Assembly (NCBI GenBank): GCA_016584305.1
Contig: JACEEZ010019081.1
Coordinates: 665,001-729,000 of the forward strand
From: Chionoecetes opilio
Taxonomy: Eukaryota > Arthropoda > Malacostraca > Decapoda > Majidae
Direction of reading: 5' to 3'
Length of the DNA stretch: 64,000 nt
A model generated the notes under the pieces. The model saw nothing but the letters and a program-made list of their open reading frames with translations, did not search any database and had not been told where the DNA came from. Within the stretch, counting starts at the first letter, position 1, and each line of letters starts with the position of its first letter. This document shows, piece after piece, positions 41,861 to 58,495 of this stretch. The position numbers and the translations under genes were made by a program.

Positions 41861-43054
41861 ATGGCCAATGATGATAATTTAACTCCTATAGGGGTTTTAG
41901 GGCCGCTCCTCTACCAAATGGCCCTACTGTTCCCCCTGGTTTACCGACCCCTGCTCCTCTTTTGACCGGTCCGAAATACTGATTTGCCCGTACCCCAAAC
42001 TCGACCCTCAGAGTCACTTAGTGCTCCTGAGCCCCCTAGCCAGATCAAGAATCCATCCTCAGCACCAGGCGACACTCCAGTCCACAAACCCTCTACCTCT
42101 TCCATACCTTCTCCATCCTTGCCTCCCTGCTCTACCCCTCCAGATCCTTCCTCTACCCTTCCTCCTCCCCAACCTTCTTTGTCCTCATCCTGTGTAGCTA
42201 CTTTTGCACCCTACAACCCTTCTCCCGCCGGGAGAACTACAGTCCGCACGGTCACCTCTTCCACACGCCCACGCACATCTACTTCTCTCCCTCACCCCTC
42301 CTTCGACACTCTTTTTGGTCCTGCAAAGTGGGACTGTTTCTTCATCGTCCCTAGCACCGCCCCTTACTCTGCTAACGCCCTACATTTCACGGCATGCCTC
42401 CAACGGCAAGTTGGCAAGGTTGTATTCCGTACCTGCCCCGACCGGTCCCGCCTGGTGACTGTTGACACCGAGGCCCAAGCTCATGCACTGCTCAACCTTA
42501 AAGACCTCGACGGCAACCCATTCGACATCATGCCCGACATTGCCCTTAACACCTGCACTGGAACAGTTTCCATCCCCCCGCGTTCTTGCCCAGTCGATGA
42601 CACCGAATGGTCTGAGTGCGCAGATGTCCTCCTCGACCTTTTGGCAGAGAATTATGATGCCGTTGCAGTTTACTGCTACACCATCCCACCCCGGGGCTGC
42701 CGTAAGTCCCCTACCAACATTGTCAAAGTCACTTTCAAGAGGCAAGATCTCCCTGATAGAATTTATGTTGCTGGGGTCCACTACTCTGTTAAACCTTACC
42801 GCCCTACTCCACGCCAGTGCCAGTCCTGCTGGCGTTTTGGCCACCCTGCCAAGCACTGCCGATCCTCTGCCCGCTGCCCATTTTGTGCTCAACCTGGCCA
42901 TGCTCGTTCCACGTGTCCTGCAACATCTCCCACTTGTGCGAACTGTGGTGGTTCCCACAACGTCTTCTACAGGGGTTGCCCTGTCTACCACTTCGAATCA
43001 GAAGTGGCATCCATCAGATTTAAGAAGGGCTTCACTTTATGGGAAGCCCGCTAG
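41861..43054 (+). pseudogene. LINE ORF1 (Gag-like, three zinc knuckles)
   Basis: RNA-binding ORF1 protein of a Jockey-type LINE. ATG 41861 is in frame with the long open part but is followed by a TGA at 41963. From 41966 the frame is open to 43054. Composition: a Pro/Ser-rich N-terminal third, a central RRM-like Gag region (CFFIVPSTAPYSANALHFTA, then VDTEAQAHALLNLKDLDG), then CQSCWRFGHPAKHC, CPFCAQPGHARSTC (both C-x2-C-x4-H-x4-C) and a third variant knuckle, CANCGGSHNVFYRGC. Antisense ORFs here are shadows. Confidence 0.85.
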
Positions 43055-43935
43055 GAAGCTCGCCGCCTAAGCTTTTCGCCTACCCCCGTCTCAGCTTATT
43101 TCCAATCCCACTTTTCCGGATCCCCCTACTACAACCTCTCCTACCCTCTCTTTCCCTGTTCCTCCTCCTCCCACTCCTCGTCCTTCATTTGCTCCTCCTG
43201 CTGCCCCCTTTCTCTCCATAAATAACCCCTTTGCTGTCCTCAGTCCAGATACTCCGACCTCTACCCCTTCCTCAACGCTCCCCTTGGCCTACTCTTACCA
43301 GACGACCTAAACGTTCTCCCCCCTCCCCCGAAACCTTCCACTATCTCTCCCTTCTCAGTTCCTCACACCCCACTTTCTACGTCTCCTACTAAGAAACCCT
43401 GTGCCTCCCAGGTCTCCCCTCCTGACTCTCCTGTTGAGACCATGGCTATGATCGAGGAGTACCTCACTCAGCCTCAAGACATGACCCCTCTGCCCTCTTC
43501 ACAAACCGCCTCATCATCCCCACCTTCATTCTCAACCCTCAAAGTCTCAGCTGAGATACATCCTCTTCCCTCCCACCTTCCGCCTACCCCTCTTCCTCCT
43601 TCTGACTCCCAACTTCCCCCCTGCCCCTCCTCTTCCCCACCTTCTCCATCATTCTCCCCACTGCACCCTTCCCCCCTTCCCTCTGATCACCCTATGTCCT
43701 CTCCCTCTTCTACTTCCTCTAACCGTCCCGCTGTTAAGTCTATTCTTAACTTACCCCTCCCTCCTGGCTGTACAAAAGACTTCCTTTTGTCTCAACCATC
43801 CCCATCCCTGTCCCCTCGCCCCCCTGACCCTACTGACTGTACTTCACCTACTACACTTGATCCCCCACCTGATATCGCTGATCCTGCTAACCCCTCTACT
43901 CCGGACGCTACCATTCCGACTATCATCACCCTCTA

Positions 43936-44089
43936 ACCTCTACACTCTGTCTGTTCTTCATTGGAACATTCACGACTTCCGATCCCACAGACAAGACCTT
44001 TGTCTCCTGATTTCTTGCTATAAGCCTCAAGTTATCTGCCTCACAGAAACTTTCCTTACTCACCCCCCTGTCCCATTTTCCAATTTATG
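43936..44089 (+). pseudogene. LINE ORF2 endonuclease start, truncated
   Basis: Encodes LYTLSVLHWNIHDFRSHRQD then LLISCYKPQVICLTETFL, the first strands of an APE-type endonuclease (N in 'WNIHD', E in 'LTETFL'). The frame ends about 20 codons later at the deletion junction with the 3' tail. Confidence 0.8.
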
Positions 44090-44282
44090 ATCTCCTTCCC
44101 CCATCAAATACACATCCTTCCTCTAATCTAACCATACTGCTATAACGTTCCGTTCCTTTCCCCTTCCCTCACCGTTTCACTCTTTCTCTGTAACCCCTCC
44201 CCTTCATTATGCTTTGCCATAGTGCCATATGACCTCTGATGTCTGGCACATTTTCCCTTTTTAGCATTAAATCAATCAATCC

Positions 44283-44682
44283 AAATATGAATCATTATAT
44301 GCATTAGTGGCGTTTGCAGTCACAGGCAGTGTAGAAAGGAATATTATACTGCTATTTTGTCGAGAGCTGCTTGGTATGGGAACTCGCACGTGGTGATCCC
44401 CGGGAGTGGCGTCGTAGGGTGGGCGAGGCGACGCGCCCCCCAGCGTATGCCCCCAATGATTGATTGATATTTTTGAAGTATTTAATACATAGCATATAAT
44501 ACGTATATTGTCTTATTATTTTGCTTACTTTTCCTGTATCAGTTGCTACTTTTTGACAAAGGCTACTCAAGTTAACATATTCCAGGTGAGACATTTCTCA
44601 ACAAGTTGAAAGTCTCCAGTTTTTCTGCTATACTATGTAATTTATTTAGATATCATTTATTTTAATGTGATCATATTTTCAG
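44283..44682. other. Intron upstream of the p23 exon; decayed hAT-type fragment
   Basis: AGTGGCGTCGTAGGGTGGGC and GACGCGCCCCCCAGCGTATG at about 44405-44450 resemble the left end of the CAGTGGCG family. The rest is AT-rich, ending in the acceptor TATTTTCAG at 44682. Confidence 0.4.
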
Positions 44683-47709
<3,027 letters not shown>

Positions 47710-48480
47710 TCACTCATCTGCCTTGTGGTAAGGTGGATTTTTTTTTAGTGTTTAACCCTTTAAAGAAATGCAGATTACTCTACATTTTAGTGATTGTCCT
47801 GAACAGGGTAGTTGAATTTTTTTTTTTTTTTTCATTCATTTAGATTTGAAAGCACTGAATACTGCGGTGTAAATTAAAAGTGGCTCCCTTTAATAGTAAA
47901 GAAGTGACAGGCTCAGAAAGTATCCCTTTTTTGTCATCACAGTTACCTATGGTAGGAAGGTGAGATTCCCCAGCCCCCAAAACGTAATATTTCTATTTTT
48001 CTCATGTCAGTGATGTGTCTAGTACATAGGGGAGACTGTCCAGCATCAACTAGATGTATCAACTCTCTCTCTCAATATTTCTAATTATTTTCACTGAAAG
48101 TAGGTATTTTCTAGGGAATTGTAGTGCCAGTGATTTTGTAGGTTTGCAAAGTATAGACACTGAAAGGAAGGTCAAGGAAAAGAATAGAGGTACTACAAGT
48201 GAAGTGCTTAAGAATAATTTCTGTGGTGAGATGACCCCATTGTTAGTGGTTAACTCAGGCTCTTGGCACTGCTTTAGGTATCACATCTCAGCAGTGTGTG
48301 GCCTCCCTATAAACCGCATTGCGCCTTATAGGCCTGTCATACCCCTGGATGCCGAGGCCCTATAATGCAGTGCTTCCTTGACCCCATCTCTCCATCCTTT
48401 TCTTAGTCTTCCCCCCCCTCTTTTACCTTATACAGGTGTGGATATTTCCTCTTTTTTTTTCTTTTCATTATTTTTCACAT
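47710..48480 (+). other. p23 3' UTR / flank
   Basis: AT-rich with T tracts. The 48054-48365 ORF has no domain. No other feature recognised. Confidence 0.4.
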
Positions 48481-48489
48481 TTTTTTTTT

Positions 48490-48845
48490 CCTTCCCCCCC
48501 ACACACACACACATTTTTGCCTTTAGCGCCTGTAGGCAGTGGTGACCCAGGGCTCGGATGGTAGGCTCTGGAGGTTCACTTGTGGGCTCTGATGGTTGGC
48601 CCTCGCCCGTGGTGGCGCAGGCAGGATTCTTATAGTGACGCCTGTTATTAGAGGCTCATGCCGCCCCCCTGTGTCCTCCGATGCACTCGCAATCGAAGGT
48701 AGAGTTAATGGGCAGGGCATGTGGGTGTTCTTAGGCCACTCGACGGTGCAGAAAGGTTTTGGTTTTTCTTCGGGGATCGAACTCGGGTCACCGAGAACGC
48801 CAGTCGGAGACGCTAACCACTCCGCTACCACCTCCCCAAGGCCTT
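48490..48845 (-). mobile_element. tRNA-derived SINE
   Basis: On the minus strand the head is GGGGAGGTGGTAGCGGAGTG GTTAGCG (A box) with GACCCGAGTTCGATCCCC (B box). The body runs left through about 250 bp to a T-rich/CA tail at 48490-48525. The CDS-like ORFs on both strands are artefacts. Confidence 0.75.
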
Positions 48846-48956
48846 CACATACACAAGGCCTTCTCCCACACGTGTGGGGTGGCATAAAACCCAGTGTTTG
48901 TCTTGCAGGTTTCACATACTAAATAGTTATACAAAATTATTTTAAGAATGTATATA

Positions 48957-49815
<859 letters not shown>

Positions 49816-49817
49816 TA

Positions 49818-51738
49818 GATTGGTTCACAAACGTGGCCTCCAATTCCTGCAGGGCATAGAGAGACACACCCTTCGCCCCGTCTCAGGGGTGGCTACACGC
49901 TTAACTCAGGCTGGCTGCACCACACTAGTGTAGACCATAATGTAGTGGGCGTTAGGGCCGCCTCATCCCTGTCTTGTTATAAGATCAAACTTAATCAGAT
50001 ACAGCTACATCATGGATGAATGATTTTTAGGCCAGTTAACAACATGCCTTTCATTCAAAGCCAACTGATTTTCCTTAATCAGAGCTACCTCATACTTGAC
50101 CTTCAGCTTTTAGACAATTAAGTGAAGTTCTTATCAAACCATTGATGATTATCAATTCACCAACAGAGGCCTTCGCGAACAACTGTTGGTGGGGGCAAGA
50201 CAGCAACATGTCACATCCAAGTGTGCTGCAGCTTCTTGTAAAGTGCACAGGTTCCATGATGATGAAGTGAAGACATTAGTGGTAATCTGAGTGGAATGAT
50301 GTGCACCAAGACTTGAGGTCCTTGCAATGAGTGACCAGTGCGGATGGAGTTGTCTTTACTATTTGTGTAAGAACTGTATAAAAGTCCCTCTTCAGTTTGC
50401 AGATTTAAAAGGATTACTAAGCTTGCAATGCATAACTTGACAGTCGTTGATAGAGGTCATTTAGTAAAAAATGCATTGCTATCAATGACTTGGAAATTCT
50501 TCTGAATATTTTATTATGTTTTTTGAGGATTAATTTTCAAAAAATGAATGGATTATAATTGTTTCTAGACCATGTAGACAATGGGAACAGTTTTTTTGTA
50601 GCTAATTTCTTTATCGAAAGGGAGAGCAAATTTATGCAAAGTGTTGACACTTGAAATATTGTTTTAAACCAAAGTATAACTTGTAGTTTAGTATTTGTAA
50701 AGAGAAGGCTGCAGCAAACTGATGACTGGAATTTGCCTGTTGGTTATATTGTTTGTTTTTGATGCATAAATGAATACATAATGGATTTCATGGCAGTTAA
50801 TTTCTTACATTTTTATAGGGTATGAGAGACGACCTTTCCATGTGTGTTTTTTAAAGGAATGAAACAGCAGGTAAGCTCTTTAGAGTCCAAGTTAGTTGTG
50901 TGTTCTCAAACCCCATGTACATCTTTATGTTGTCAAGGAGAGCAGGGGATTGACAGATACTAAGCTTTTGAAATTTGTTTAGAAATTCATCTTTAGAGCA
51001 ATTAGATGATTACGGCTTGAAATTTAATTTAAAGCATGAAGACATCTAACATGACTTCTACATGCCATCTAAACCACATGTTACTGTCGACAAAAGCCCC
51101 GTATGCCAAAACATCCACTTTAAATACACAGACCACTTAGTAAACCAGTCTTTTTCATCCTTTGATTAATTCAAGAAAGATGTCCCAGGAACGTGCACTG
51201 AGCATGTGGTAATGAATCACTGGAGGGGATGTGCTGATGTTTGATGGTCAGTGGGATGCATGTAAACACAATAGGAAGTGATTCGTCCCTAATTGTAGTC
51301 TTCTGGTGTTGTATTATTTGCATTTTATATTTGATGATTATCTACACGTCAACTTTTATTACATCTACATTTTATTTTGTTTACAATTGGGTGTTCCCTA
51401 AATAAGGTGCGGGATGTAGGAAAAAGAATATTATAATGGATTTGATCCATGAGACATGTTGAAACTGCAGAGTTAAAAAAGCCCTTTAATCGGGTTACAG
51501 GAGAGCTGGTTAAGTGTGGAATATGGGTATTGAGGTATGGATTAATTAGGATTATGGTGTCATGTATGCATGTGTTACCTCAAGCGATAGTAAAGATGCG
51601 AGGGGCATTTAATCGCAGGTTCATCAGGGTTCTGTTCGGATTTGTTCACTACAATGCTAAAAGTTTTATTGTTTTATTTTAGGATGGCTTTTCCATGGTA
51701 TATGTTGTGTGCGAAGTATTTTGTGGTAATTCATAGTG
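49818..51738. other. No gene recognised
   Basis: Mostly unique AT-rich sequence with long stop-filled frames. It could include distal 3' UTR of p23, but no poly(A) signal choice is convincing. I find no repeat family member here. Confidence 0.4.
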
Positions 51739-51770
51739 AGACAAACTGAAGATAAAGCTCAGAAGATGGA

Positions 51771-51930
51771 GCTTTATCTTCAGTTTGTCTAACTATATCA
51801 ATTAACAACCCCTTCCACCGACCCCAACCCCTCTCTATAACCCCTCCCCTTTTTTATGCTTTGCCGTAGTGCCATATGACCTCTGCTGTCTTGGCACATT
51901 TCCCCCTTTTTGGCATTAAATCAATCAATC
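51771..51930 (+). mobile_element. LINE 3' tail insertion with foldback 5' junction
   Basis: Carries the common tail (CTTTGCCGTAGTGCCATATG, GGCATTAAATCAATCAATC) flanked by AGAAGATGGAG at 51760-51770 and 51931-51941. Its first 20 bases (GCTTTATCTTCAGTTTGTCT) are the exact inverse of host DNA at 51739-51758. Confidence 0.88.
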
Positions 51931-51941
51931 AGAAGATGGAG

Positions 51942-53430
51942 GTGTGGCGTGGAATCCAAGGGCCAGTCTAATTGTGCACAAAACATGGGTCATTATTTCA
52001 TGTGATGGATGGGACCCTGTAAAGGTGCATGGCTCTGCGATCTACAAGAAGTGTGTGGGTTGCCACCAGATATGATAAACTACATTGCTCCAACACACTG
52101 TATCCCATGAGAGGTCTTTGGCCATAATTTATTCCCGGACATTTCAGCATCTGTGATATAATGCTTCCATAACAATCATCTCTTATCACTTACTGGGTCT
52201 TCCCTTCAGTTTTCATTTACCATGAATCTATGTATTTTTTAATAATTCTCCTATATTTTTCCTACATACATCAGAAGTCCCTGGTTTGTCCTCTAAGAAG
52301 CGTTGCTAGTTTCTTTATATATCTTTCTTTATTGTTGCTCATTCTGCCACATGGTTGTCCGTGTGATTTCCACAAGGACATGAGATTGTTCCATGCATTC
52401 CTTTTCAGTTCCTCAATCCTTTTTTTATTTTCTCAAATCAGTTTCTCAATCCTTTGACCTAGTGTTTAAATAATAAATCTTATGCCCACAGTCATGTGAA
52501 AGAGTTGGCACAACAATCCTGACAAATATTTATACTTTTCCATCCCCAGGTGGTACGGTACATCCATCTTTCTTAAAAGAAAAGAAATAATTATATAAAA
52601 AAAAAATTCTCCTGAAACCGCCATGTTTTCAGTAATGATCATGAAGAACATGATCTTTAATAAAAGGAGTTTCGTAGTGCTGTAATATTTCATAATTTCA
52701 TCAAACATGAGAGCCGTAACTTTACAAAGGGAATTGATATCGACGCTGGTCACTGGTCACTTCCCCCGGATGTGTGGTGATAGACTGATGGACGGGTTTG
52801 CTCTCATTGGCTTCCTGTGCATGCCTGTGTCAGCTACGTACATGGTTATGAAGTTATTGACCTGCTGATACTGCTGCTTAACATCACTATTGGTCCAAAG
52901 GAAGATAGAAACTGGTATATCTTGTCGTCGGAGAGCCCAGCAGATCACCTAATTAAAGGTCTCCAATGGTTGACAATTTTCTGCCTCAAGTATCACATGC
53001 TACACTGGACACTATCACGGATTGAGTAGTTGTCTTCAGGCTGCGCGAAAATGAAAATTTAAAACTTTAGCTGTGACTCACATTTAATATAATTCAAATC
53101 TAGAGACACGTGAAACAACACTGCGAGGAATTTACTGGACAGAAACTTCAGGTGATTGGAGTAGGGTTGTCTGAGGGGATTTCAGGTGACAACGTTGAAA
53201 AAAACTTCCCTCAACGTAGGATTGCGAGCGGTCAATATCACAGGTTAGTGTATCACATCCAATCAAATGATATACAGACAGTCCAGTGTATGATTGCAGA
53301 CTTAAATAACGTGGTGATACTGAGGTCATTATGATTCAAGACCTTATTAATGTGTGTAGGTAGATTAAATTTTGTTTTGTACGTGGGTACTTTTTTGTTA
53401 TTAAATTAAGTAGGTGAGGACGGTTGATAA
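51942..53430. other. No gene recognised
   Basis: ORFs of 60-95 codons on both strands, none with a recognisable domain or supporting splice signals. The sequence looks unique. Confidence 0.4.
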
Positions 53431-53462
53431 CAAGGATACTATAATTTATTGTATTATCCTTG
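53431..53462. mobile_element. Ultra-short palindromic insertion (32 bp), CAAGGATA family
   Basis: CAAGGATACTATAATT joined to TATTGTATTATCCTTG. Flanks GTTGATAA (53423-53430) and GTTGATAT (53463-53470) form an 8-bp duplication with one mismatch. Confidence 0.75.
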
Positions 53463-53519
53463 GTTGATATATGCAACAGGCTGCAGGCATTGAAAAAAAA
53501 GACCCAACTATAACGGCAA

Positions 53520-53715
53520 TGACGCCAGAGGAGGGACAGGTGGGCGGTCTGCTGGTGGGTTTGTTTGGACTTTGGGGAGCCGCGGCGCCGCGGCGGGCTG
53601 ACTCAAAAAGTTCAGTCGTGAGTTGTCCCGCGTTGAAGTACGTTGTGCCCGCCACGCTGCATTACGCGAAGTTAGGAACTTGCTGTCTTACGGCGTCACC
53701 TTATAACTACATCTT
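53520..53715 (+). CDS. Possible first coding exon, signal-peptide-like (uncertain)
   Basis: From ATG 53520 the frame reads MTPEEGQVGGLLVGLFGLWG AAAPRR..., a hydrophobic N-terminus in a local CpG-rich patch, and stays open to CTACATCTTG followed by a consensus donor GTAAGT at 53716. No downstream exon is found in the window and I do not recognise the protein. It could equally be non-coding promoter DNA. Confidence 0.2.
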
Positions 53716-55600
53716 GGTAAGTCATTATTCACTTCATGCAATGCAAACAGTGTTGAGTTGGGATGAGGTAGTGTGGCGGCACGGCAAGGGACTTGTAGAA
53801 ACCCGACATTAACCCCTGCTGACCGCTGTGGAGAGGGCATCCATGCTGAATTTAGGTGTACTTCATCCATGTTAGAGGTGTACTTCATGACGGGTGAAGA
53901 TAAAATATTGCAGAGCATTAGAGTATGACAATGTTCATTACTGCATTAATCAGGCCTGAACTTCTGTTGGTGTCAAGATTGTTTACCGTAGTAATGTCAA
54001 CGATGCACTACCGAGCATTATCCACGGAAAGCCAAGGTAGTACGTATCCTCTGCCCTTCGCATACACCCTTCTCCAGACCCTGTGAACCGACTGATCACT
54101 GATTCACACTGAACACTCGTATACTGCATTACCCGTGGCGGCAAGTGAAGCAGAGTGAGTGAGAAGTTTGTGAGCGGGCAAGCACTTCCTAATAACGGGA
54201 CCAGGGGTCCTTGGGTTGGATTGTTATTACGGCCTCTGAAATGGCATTCCGACACGGCTTATGGTTGAACCTGCGTTGTTGGCATGTATGTGTCATTTGT
54301 AAAGTCAGGTCATATGATTAAGTTTAAAGTTACGCATTTGTCGGTATGGTCCACCTCGATTCAATAGCAGGGTATAAATTCGTTATTGGGCTCTATTTTT
54401 CGCATACGACACTATTGTTTTCTGACAAGTTCTAGATGTGGTTTTAATTAATGTGACACTCGTTTTTTGGCGGAAATCATTATATTTTTCATCAACTCTT
54501 CCTCATGTTTCAAAAACCAGTTATTACGGCCAGAAACATTTAGGTTGGTTTAAATCAGGTAATTAGGATAGGTTAGATGTGGGGTTTGATTTAGTAACAG
54601 ATAATCAAGAAAATTGAAACTTATCAATATAGTTATACATTTTACTGAAGTGCGAAGCGGAGTGGGAAGTTTGTGGGGTTGGGAGGGGTGGGGCGGGTCG
54701 CCGCCCACAACTGAAAACAAACATTGATTTCCACAAAAAATGAGTGCCATAATTTATTCAAAACACCGTTCTTTCTATAGGAAAACTAACCGGGGAAAAT
54801 AGTTTAGTCCTTGAAATCAGTGGTGCCCCACTGCCCATTAACGAAAATTTACCACTTTCGTTACTAGGCGCCACAATTTTAAAAGACTACTTTATTGAAA
54901 ATTGATACTGCTCCACTATCGTAATTTGGATTTTTTCCGAGAATTAAACTATATTTTTTTTAAATAGTTTTGATGTGTTAATTTTCCCAGAGATGTAAGG
55001 TCTGGCATTGTTGTACAGGCCTGAGGCATGGATGTAGTTTGTCGGTGAGCCGGTGGTGCATGGAGTGAGGAATGCCACCTTGAAAATCACAACAACTACT
55101 TATGATTATTATCAAAGGGAGGCAGTCAAGATTGTAGCCCCAATGAATACAATTGCCTCCAATAAAAAGGGTGTCTTAATGGGAGGATTAATCTCCTTTG
55201 ATGTCCTCAGGCGGTCTATCGCGGACAAAATGAGACCATACTCATTCCTTGTGTAATGGCTGCGGGGAACACTAATGCGAGTTAAGCGTGAGTGGGCTTT
55301 GGTATCTTCAGTCTCATATAGTTTTGGTGCAAGGCCTTCCAAATGTGAATGGCAGTGTATACCCGTCCTGTAGTCTTTATACCAAACCCAACCACAGCTT
55401 ACAATCCTTAATATCTAAAATTATAAATAGGACGAGAGAATACTGGTAGTACCAAATGAGACGCAGGGTTACTTGGGGGCCCATCAGCTTGAGAGAAGTT
55501 CCGTAACCGTTATTGGTGTGCCCAGGTGTGGGAAGGGGCGGTTCATACCTACTCCCAGAGGTTTATCCCACACACCGCTGCCAGTTTGGGGTAGTGCTGC
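53716..55600. other. No gene recognised
   Basis: Unique-looking sequence with scattered AGGTTAGGT-type pentamers near 54540-54580. The ORFs 53983-54255 (-) and 55053-55256 (+) carry no domain. Confidence 0.4.
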
Positions 55601-55607
55601 CTGCTGC

Positions 55608-55695
55608 CACTGGCGGATTTATGCGAGGTGGGGGGGCATTGCCCTCCTAATTAAAAGGAAAAATATTATTTATAGTCCGCCCCCTAGCTCCCTCC
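55608..55695. mobile_element. hAT-type left-end fragment
   Basis: CACTGGCGGATTTATGCGAG followed by GGTGGGGGGGCATTGCCCTC resembles the CAGTGGCG-type left ends elsewhere in the window. The right end is not found. Confidence 0.4.
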
Positions 55696-55913
55696 TCAAA
55701 TGTGGAATATATCATGTACTGCTTGTTTCCATGTGCATTTTTAGTCCGTGAACATTTCCATTCACATAATACAAAAGGTCAATATTTGGTGATGGTGATG
55801 CATTGGCTTGTTGCTTTAGCCGATTATTTATTACTATTCGTGTTAAATTGTGTTGGCTGATGTAAGGGATGTCATATCTGTAATCAAAATAATAGAACAA
55901 AACGTTTTCTCTC

Positions 55914-55950
55914 ACACACACGCACGCACGCACGCACGCACGTACGCACG

Positions 55951-56000
<50 letters not shown>
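55914..56000. repeat. CA microsatellite with CGCA units
   Basis: ACACGCACGCACGC then a long CA run. It abuts the SINE copy that follows. Confidence 0.95.
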
Positions 56001-56003
<3 letters not shown>

Positions 56004-56039
56004 GTCACACACACACCACACACACATACTTGTGTGTAT

Positions 56040-56245
56040 GTGTTATTCACCCTGGTCTTGATCATGATCAGGCACCGAGCTCGCGATCGCGAACCAGCTC
56101 ACACACCATTTACTTGCTCAAGGGGGAGCAACCTTTCACTTCACTTCCGTCGTTGAAAAATCTCGACCCTTGAAAAGAATCTCGAGTGTGGCTCAAACTC
56201 GGGACCTCAATGACGCGCCGCGATGTTAATCATTGGGGGGGGGGG
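56040..56245 (-). mobile_element. tRNA-like SINE, copy A
   Basis: Shares order and sequence with 57125-57380: CCTGGTCTTGATCATGATCA, CTCAAGGGGGAGCAAC, ATCTCGACCCTTGAAAAGAA, then on the minus strand a head GATTAACATCGCGGCGCGTC with a weak B box (GAGTTTGAGCC). A G16 run follows at 56236. Confidence 0.6.
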
Positions 56246-56411
56246 GGGGGGGCGAGCACGCATCGCTCGTATAGACGACGCCCTCAGAAAGGATATGGTA
56301 ATAAATTGACCATAAAGTTTCCAAACAAAGGGATTTGGGAATGATTTCAGTCTTAGTCTAAAATTACTCATGAGATCCTGATTTTCCCCCATTAAAGTTG
56401 AAATCAATGTG

Positions 56412-57124
<713 letters not shown>

Positions 57125-57380
57125 TTTGTGCGTCATCTACCATGGTCTTGATCAAGCGCTGGACTCGCGAGCGCCAGCTATCACCTTTCCAGGACGAAGC
57201 TGAGAGCTCATTGAGACCGATCAATGGGTAAGGGTGGGATCACACACACCCCATCCCCTTGGTCAAGGGAGACAGTAGTTGCTCGTTTTTTTCATTAAAA
57301 AAATCCCAATCCTTGAGCGGGGCTGGAATGCGGGGCCATAGAGTGGCGCGCCGCTCTGTTATCCACTGACCCACTGAACA
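57125..57380 (-). mobile_element. tRNA-like SINE, copy B
   Basis: The minus-strand head TCAGTGGATAACAGAGCGGC then CCGCATTCCAGCCCCGCTCA (degenerate A and B boxes), followed by CAAGGATTGGGATT, a T tract and the CTTGACCAAGGGGATGGGGT body. Second copy of the 56040-56245 family in the same orientation, again next to a GT/CA repeat at its 5' side. Confidence 0.65.
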
Positions 57381-57642
57381 CGTGTGTGTGTGTGCGTGTG
57401 TGTGTGTTACGAGTAAAAGTATGTTGGTCAGTACCAATAAAAACAATAATACCAAGATCCCCCCTGCCCCCAGCCATGTGCGCCCTTATGTTTATAACGG
57501 AATACCTTATACGGAACAGTGTACTGTGCATGTGTGTGTGCGTACTCATTGGTTTTTGAAGCCCCACACGTCAGCCTTGGCTCCTCGCTCTGGGTCATCC
57601 AAAAGTTGTCCATTCCCGCGCTGGATAGGTAGTACTCTCAGC

Positions 57643-58112
57643 CAGGGGCGTATTTAGGATCTTGAAACATTGGGGGCTTAGCCCAGCCAAGGTATCTTTA
57701 CATTTTTACAGGATAATGTTCAATTTATTTATGAGTATAATGAATGTAAGAATATAAAAAAAATACACTTTTGTTAACTCTGTTTTATCCATCTGATATT
57801 CTCTTCACCTCTCCAAAAGGTCTTTTGGTGTCTCCTCTGTCATGCACTCCTCATCTCCTCTGTTCTCTCCACCTCTCTCATGTCCTGCTCATAAAAAGGA
57901 TGCCATCAGCATACGCTAAGTAACATCTAACCAAATATCTTGTGTTTTACTATAATTTTATGTTGGCCCCAGTGAGAGCTTATCTTATTTTTATGATTAA
58001 AAAAATATAATAATAAATTAAAAAAAAATATAAAAAGGTATTTGAGATCCGGGGCTATTCATAAAACATTCGGGGCTACAGCCCCCAATGCCCAGGCCTA
58101 ACTACGCCCCTG
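57643..58112. mobile_element. hAT-type non-autonomous element
   Basis: CAGGGGCGTATTTAGG at the left and CCTAACTACGCCCCTG at the right are inverted repeats. Subterminal TTGGGGGCTTAGCCC and GGGGCTACAGCCCCCAATG also pair. The 8-bp flanks (CTCTCAGC and CGTCGCAG) do not match cleanly. No ORF. Confidence 0.75.
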
Positions 58113-58249
58113 CGTCGCAGCCTTTTAAGGTACCAGTATAGGCAAGGTCTCTTTACCTTGAGTATAGGGGCGTGCGTGTACGTGTACGTGCATGTAGTAG
58201 TAAGGTAAATCTGGGGGCATACGCTATGCTGCGCGTGGCCTCGGTGCTC

Positions 58250-58495
58250 ATATCAGTCGCATTAGCCTTTGAGCCTGTGGTGGGTTACAACCCGTTACCC
58301 CGGGACACAGGGATAGTGTGACATCCGGGTTACCACAGTTAACTTCCCCAGGTTACCCCAGGTACCCATTTATGAACCTCGAAAGGGAAAATGAACAGCT
58401 GCTAGGGCTGACCGCCGATTTGCCTTGGCTCGGATTCGAACCAGGGCCCGCAGATTCGTAGCTAGGCGCGCTAGCCACTACACCACGGAGGCGAC
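58250..58495 (-). mobile_element. tRNA-derived SINE
   Basis: The minus strand starts GTCGCCTCCGTGGTGTAGTG GCTAGC (A box), with CCTGGTTCGAATCCGAGCC (B box, good T arm). The body continues leftward for about 170 bp (AAATCGGCGGTCAGCC, TTCCCTTTCGAGG). Acceptor-stem partners are missing, so it is a SINE rather than a tRNA gene. Confidence 0.75.

Larger units (their letters stand above)
41460..44282 (+). mobile_element. Internally deleted Jockey-like LINE
   Basis: A 5' region (41460-41860), ORF1 (41861-43054), a long Pro/Ser-rich stretch (43080-43935), the first codons of the ORF2 endonuclease (about 43936-44089), then directly the common 3' tail (about 44100-44282, ending TTAGCATTAAATCAATCAAT). 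The endonuclease remainder, reverse transcriptase and RNase H are missing. Same tail family as 8679, 24404 and 51771. Confidence 0.88.

Noticed and set aside
42380..42991. 203-codon minus ORF and 202-codon + ORF inside LINE ORF1
   Set aside because: Both are shadows of the zinc-knuckle frame, which alone shows conserved motifs.
48770..48845. Functional tRNA gene (minus)
   Set aside because: A and B boxes are present but acceptor-stem pairing is not, and a SINE body follows. The same applies to 13158-13240 and 58430-58495.
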